DNA from: Thalassospiraceae bacterium
Lineage (GTDB): Bacteria; Pseudomonadota; Alphaproteobacteria; Rhodospirillales; Magnetovibrionaceae
DNA: 7,056 nt
Direction: 5' to 3'
NCBI GenBank assembly: GCA_030637845.1
Contig: DAOWFT010000109.1
Coordinates: 1 to 7,056 of the forward strand
Position numbers and translations under genes: made by a program. Below, in pieces: positions 4,570-7,056 of this stretch. Below the pieces are notes generated by a model. That model saw only the letters and a list, made by a program, of their open reading frames with translations, was not told the DNA's origin and did no database searches. Each line of letters opens with the position of its first letter. The stretch's first letter is position 1.

Positions 4570-6003
4570 ATGAACATATGGACACCCAATATTTCCGAAC
4601 GCCCGGGGCCGAAATACAAGGCCATAGCCGATTCAATTCTTTCCGACATTCGCTCAGGCGAGCTTGCCCCGGGTGAGCGCATGCCGACCCACCGCGAGTT
4701 GGCTTACCGCTTGGGGGTGACCGTCGGAACCGTGACCCGGGCCTATTCAGAGGCCGAACGTCGTGGACTGGTAGCGGGCGAGGTCGGGCGCGGAACCTAC
4801 GTGCGCGACCCAAACGCCCCCATAACCAGCGATGTTTTAAATTCAGGTTTCAGCCTCTCCATACCCGAAGAAAACACCATGTCCAGCGGGGTTTGTGATT
4901 TTAGCCTCAGCCTTCCCGTAAGCGGTGTTGCTGAAAAATATTTTGCCAAGTCACTTTCCGACATAAGCAATTCACACGGATTGGGCTCGTTGCTTGACTA
5001 TACCCCCGACACGGGCCTGCCCAGCCACCGTCAGGCAGGTGCGGCATGGATAAAGCAAATTTCGGGAATGAAGGTTGCGCCATCGCAAGTTGTTATCACC
5101 AACGGTGCCCAGCATGCGGTTCTTGCCGCGGTAATGTCGCTTGCCCTAAGGGGCGATACCATTTTAACCGAATGCATAACCTATCATGGCATCAAAACGC
5201 TGGCGTCAGAGATGGGTATAAAACTTGTAGGTTTGGAAATGGATGAATTCGGTCTTACCGCAGCCTCGTTCGAAGCCGCGTGCAAAGAACACTCGCCCAA
5301 GGCGCTTTACACCATACCAACCATGCAAAACCCAACCTCGCGCACCATGGGGGAAAAACGGCGCAAGGAAATTGCCAAAATCGCAATTCACTACAACGTG
5401 GCCATAATCGAAGACGATATTTTTGGCTCCATTCCCGAACAAAGGCCGCTACCAATCACATCGTTTGCGCCGTCGCTGGGATATTATTTAACTTCTTTTT
5501 CAAAATGTATCGCACCGGGATTGCGTTATGGATTTATTGCCGTTCCTGAAAACGTGGCTCCGCGCATAGGTGCAATTATTCGCGATACCTGCCGCATGGC
5601 TACCCCGCTAATGGGCGAAATAGTTACCCAGTGGATTGAAAGCGGCGTTGCCTCGGAAATTACCGCCCTGCAAAGAAAAGAGCTTGCGCAAAGACAAGCC
5701 GTTGCCGCGCGTACATTGAAGGGGCTTGATTTTGAAATGCATCCGGATGGTTTTAATATTTTGCTTTATCCGCCAGAACCGTGGCGCGATGAAGAGTTTG
5801 CGCTAGCCGCCAAAGAAAGAGGTGTTCTGGTAATGCCCGCCAGCGTATTTGCGGTTGGTCATGCCAAGACCCGCCATGCGGTTAGAATATGCCTGGGAGC
5901 GGCGCGTAATTTTGATATTGTCGAAAAGGGACTTAAGCAATTGGCCGACCTTATCCGCAATGGCACTAACAGCGCCAATGCTTACGCTTCATCGGTTATT
6001 TAA
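4570..6003 (+). CDS. MocR-family transcriptional regulator (GntR HTH + aminotransferase-like domain)
   Basis: Encodes 477 residues. The N-terminal GntR winged helix (about 14-78, with THRELAYRLGVTVGTVTRAY and wing GRGTYV) binds DNA. The rest (about 105-465) is a fold type I aminotransferase-like domain. Visible PLP features are QNPTS (Asn254), EDDIFG (Asp282), SFSK (Lys312, expected PLP Schiff-base lysine), GLRYG (Arg319, phosphate contact) and AVRICLG (Arg439, possible substrate carboxylate contact). The usual Tyr of EDDxY is Phe285. Such proteins are PLP-responsive regulators, often of a divergent neighbour; here that is DUF1127. ATG 4570 has AAGGG 8 nt upstream. A role as a true aminotransferase is possible but less likely. 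The stop lies one base from the convergent thiD stop. Confidence 0.93.
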   Translation: MNIWTPNISERPGPKYKAIADSILSDIRSGELAPGERMPTHRELAYRLGVTVGTVTRAYSEAERRGLVAGEVGRGTYVRDPNAPITSDVLNSGFSLSIPEENTMSSGVCDFSLSLPVSGVAEKYFAKSLSDISNSHGLGSLLDYTPDTGLPSHRQAGAAWIKQISGMKVAPSQVVITNGAQHAVLAAVMSLALRGDTILTECITYHGIKTLASEMGIKLVGLEMDEFGLTAASFEAACKEHSPKALYTIPTMQNPTSRTMGEKRRKEIAKIAIHYNVAIIEDDIFGSIPEQRPLPITSFAPSLGYYLTSFSKCIAPGLRYGFIAVPENVAPRIGAIIRDTCRMATPLMGEIVTQWIESGVASEITALQRKELAQRQAVAARTLKGLDFEMHPDGFNILLYPPEPWRDEEFALAAKERGVLVMPASVFAVGHAKTRHAVRICLGAARNFDIVEKGLKQLADLIRNGTNSANAYASSVI

Positions 6004-6004
6004 C

Positions 6005-6823
6005 CTAACCATCAAACTTAACGCAGGTGTGGGCATGGTTTAGCGGCCCATGACCGTGGCCGTATCCCGGTGCGGTGACAATAGCTTTCAACACATAGGC
6101 CCTTGCCCGCCTGACCGCAGTAGATAAATCCATACCCTGAGCCAGCCCGGTTGCGATAGCCGATGCGGTTGTGCATCCGGTACCGTGGGTGTTGGTGGTA
6201 TCAATGCGGGGGCTGGAAAATATTTCTACCTCACCGCCACGTTCCAGCAAAACATCATTTAATTGTTGATCTTTTGCCTGCTTGGGCATGTGAGCGCCCT
6301 TTATCAAAACCGCATCCGGGCCCAGATCAAGTATGGCGTGGGCGGCGCTCACCATGTCATCGACGCTGGCTATGTTTTTTCCCGAAAGCGCCTCGGCCTC
6401 GGGGATATTGGGGGTCAATACCCGGGCCCTATGAATAAGTTTATCTTTGAGTGCGCTCAAGGCGTCATCTTCCAGCAAGGCGTGCCCGCCCTTGGCCACC
6501 ATTACCGGGTCAAGCACCAGCGGAATATGGCTGGCCAGTTCTTTTAATGTGTCTGCAACCACGCAGATAACATCGGCCCGGTGCAACATGCCGATTTTAA
6601 TGCAATCGGCGCCAATGTCGGAAAGCACAACAGAGATTTGCTTGGCAATGAAATCTTCCGGAACTTCAAGAATGCCGTGCACACCCTGGGTGTTTTGTGC
6701 GGTCAGCGCGGTTATGGCGGTGGCGGCAAACCCCGAAAGTGCGGTTACGGTTTTTATATCGGCCTGCACGCCGGCGCCACCACCGGAATCAGAACCTGCA
6801 ATTATTAGAACCCGTCCTTGCAA
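6005..6823 (-). CDS. thiD: ThiD, hydroxymethylpyrimidine/phosphomethylpyrimidine kinase
   Basis: Phosphorylates HMP to HMP-P and then to HMP-PP, the pyrimidine half of thiamine diphosphate, in the cytosol. It has 272 residues, close to the usual 260-275. Ribokinase-fold landmarks are IIAGSDSGGGAGVQAD (7-22), ALTAQNTQGV (39-48), LDPVMVAKGG (104-113), LTPNIPEAE (136-144) and the anion-hole/catalytic motif HGTGCTTASAIA (213-224, with Cys217). All are intact, so it should be active. The start is a TTG (6821-6823) with GAGAG 6-7 nt upstream; no ATG or GTG lies between that site and the first conserved beta strand. It follows glmM by 20 bp, so the two are probably co-transcribed. No TPP riboswitch is seen in front of it. 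It ends one base from the MocR stop. Confidence 0.96.
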   Translation of the reverse strand: MQGRVLIIAGSDSGGGAGVQADIKTVTALSGFAATAITALTAQNTQGVHGILEVPEDFIAKQISVVLSDIGADCIKIGMLHRADVICVVADTLKELASHIPLVLDPVMVAKGGHALLEDDALSALKDKLIHRARVLTPNIPEAEALSGKNIASVDDMVSAAHAILDLGPDAVLIKGAHMPKQAKDQQLNDVLLERGGEVEIFSSPRIDTTNTHGTGCTTASAIATGLAQGMDLSTAVRRARAYVLKAIVTAPGYGHGHGPLNHAHTCVKFDG

Positions 6824-6843
6824 TTTATTCTCTCAGCTTTTTA

Positions 6844-7056
6844 TTAGGTTGCAACGCTGTCAATGTGACTAACCAGTCCGTCAACGATTTCCTTGACCAG
6901 ATCGCTGTCATTTCCCTCGGCCATTACGCGGATAAGCGGCTCGGTTCCGGATTTACGAATTAATAAACGCCCGCTTCCTTTTAGTTTTTCTTCAGCCGCT
7001 GTAATTGCTATTTTAATTTCATCATTTTCAAGCGGTGACTTTCCATTAAAACGAAC
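6844..7056 (-). CDS. glmM: GlmM, phosphoglucosamine mutase (C-terminal fragment at window edge)
   Basis: Only the last 70 residues are inside the window; the 5' part continues past the right edge. Enzymes of this family convert glucosamine-6-phosphate to glucosamine-1-phosphate for UDP-GlcNAc, peptidoglycan and lipid A. The fragment shows the C-terminal phosphate-binding loop RKSGTEPLIRVMAEG, which is diagnostic of phosphohexomutases and in this RVMAEG form typical of GlmM. It ends HIDSVAT and TAA at 6844-6846. The thiD start is 20 bp downstream. In many alphaproteobacteria glmM and thiD are adjacent in this order, which supports the call over ManB/PgcA relatives. Confidence 0.9.
   Translation of the reverse strand, partial: VRFNGKSPLENDEIKIAITAAEEKLKGSGRLLIRKSGTEPLIRVMAEGNDSDLVKEIVDGLVSHIDSVAT

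Noticed and set aside
4570..6003. Plain metabolic aminotransferase
   Set aside because: A clear GntR winged-helix domain precedes the PLP fold, and the gene is divergent from a small gene with operator-like repeats.

Overview
The window looks like chromosomal DNA of an alphaproteobacterium with moderate, near-balanced GC. This is inferred from three things: a glmM-thiD pair in that order, an 81-aa DUF1127 protein, and a MocR regulator of the type common in alphaproteobacteria (N-terminus with an RPGPKY motif). I see no insertion sequence, phage gene, tRNA, rRNA or CRISPR array.

Layout, left to right. Positions 1-498 hold no convincing protein gene but contain several hairpins. Two of them carry U-tracts on the minus strand and lie downstream of a minus-strand TTGACA/TAAAAC promoter-like pair, so a small minus-strand RNA is plausible. 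A plus-strand gene for a small lipoprotein (499-1020) ends in a 15-bp tandem repeat containing in-frame stops. It shares a bidirectional terminator (1082-1120) with a convergent minus-strand gene (1132-2472) for a TPR/SPOR lipoprotein. Upstream of that gene, on the same strand, are a secreted protein of unknown function (2678-3205), a short 45-codon reading frame (3235-3372) and an AlaX-type alanyl-tRNA editing protein (3388-4095). Spacing of 15-30 nt between these three suggests one transcript, alaX - small ORF - secreted protein. Between alaX and the next gene lie two families of short tandem repeats.

A divergent pair follows: a DUF1127 protein (minus, 4207-4452) and a MocR-type GntR/aminotransferase regulator (plus, 4570-6003). 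The region between them holds direct TACAAT repeats spaced near whole helical turns, some flanking the predicted DUF1127 -10 box. These are a reasonable guess for the MocR operator. The MocR gene runs tail to tail, with a single intervening base, into thiD (minus, 6005-6823). thiD follows the C-terminal end of glmM (minus, 6844 to the window edge) by 20 bp, so these two probably form an operon joining cell-wall sugar synthesis and thiamine synthesis.

Functionally, the well-identified genes are housekeeping: ThiD (thiamine), GlmM (UDP-GlcNAc precursor) and AlaX (translation quality control). The least explained parts are the structured 5' region, the alaX-linked small ORF and secreted protein, and the DUF1127/MocR control region. 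I do not see strong evidence for a wholly new multi-gene system here.
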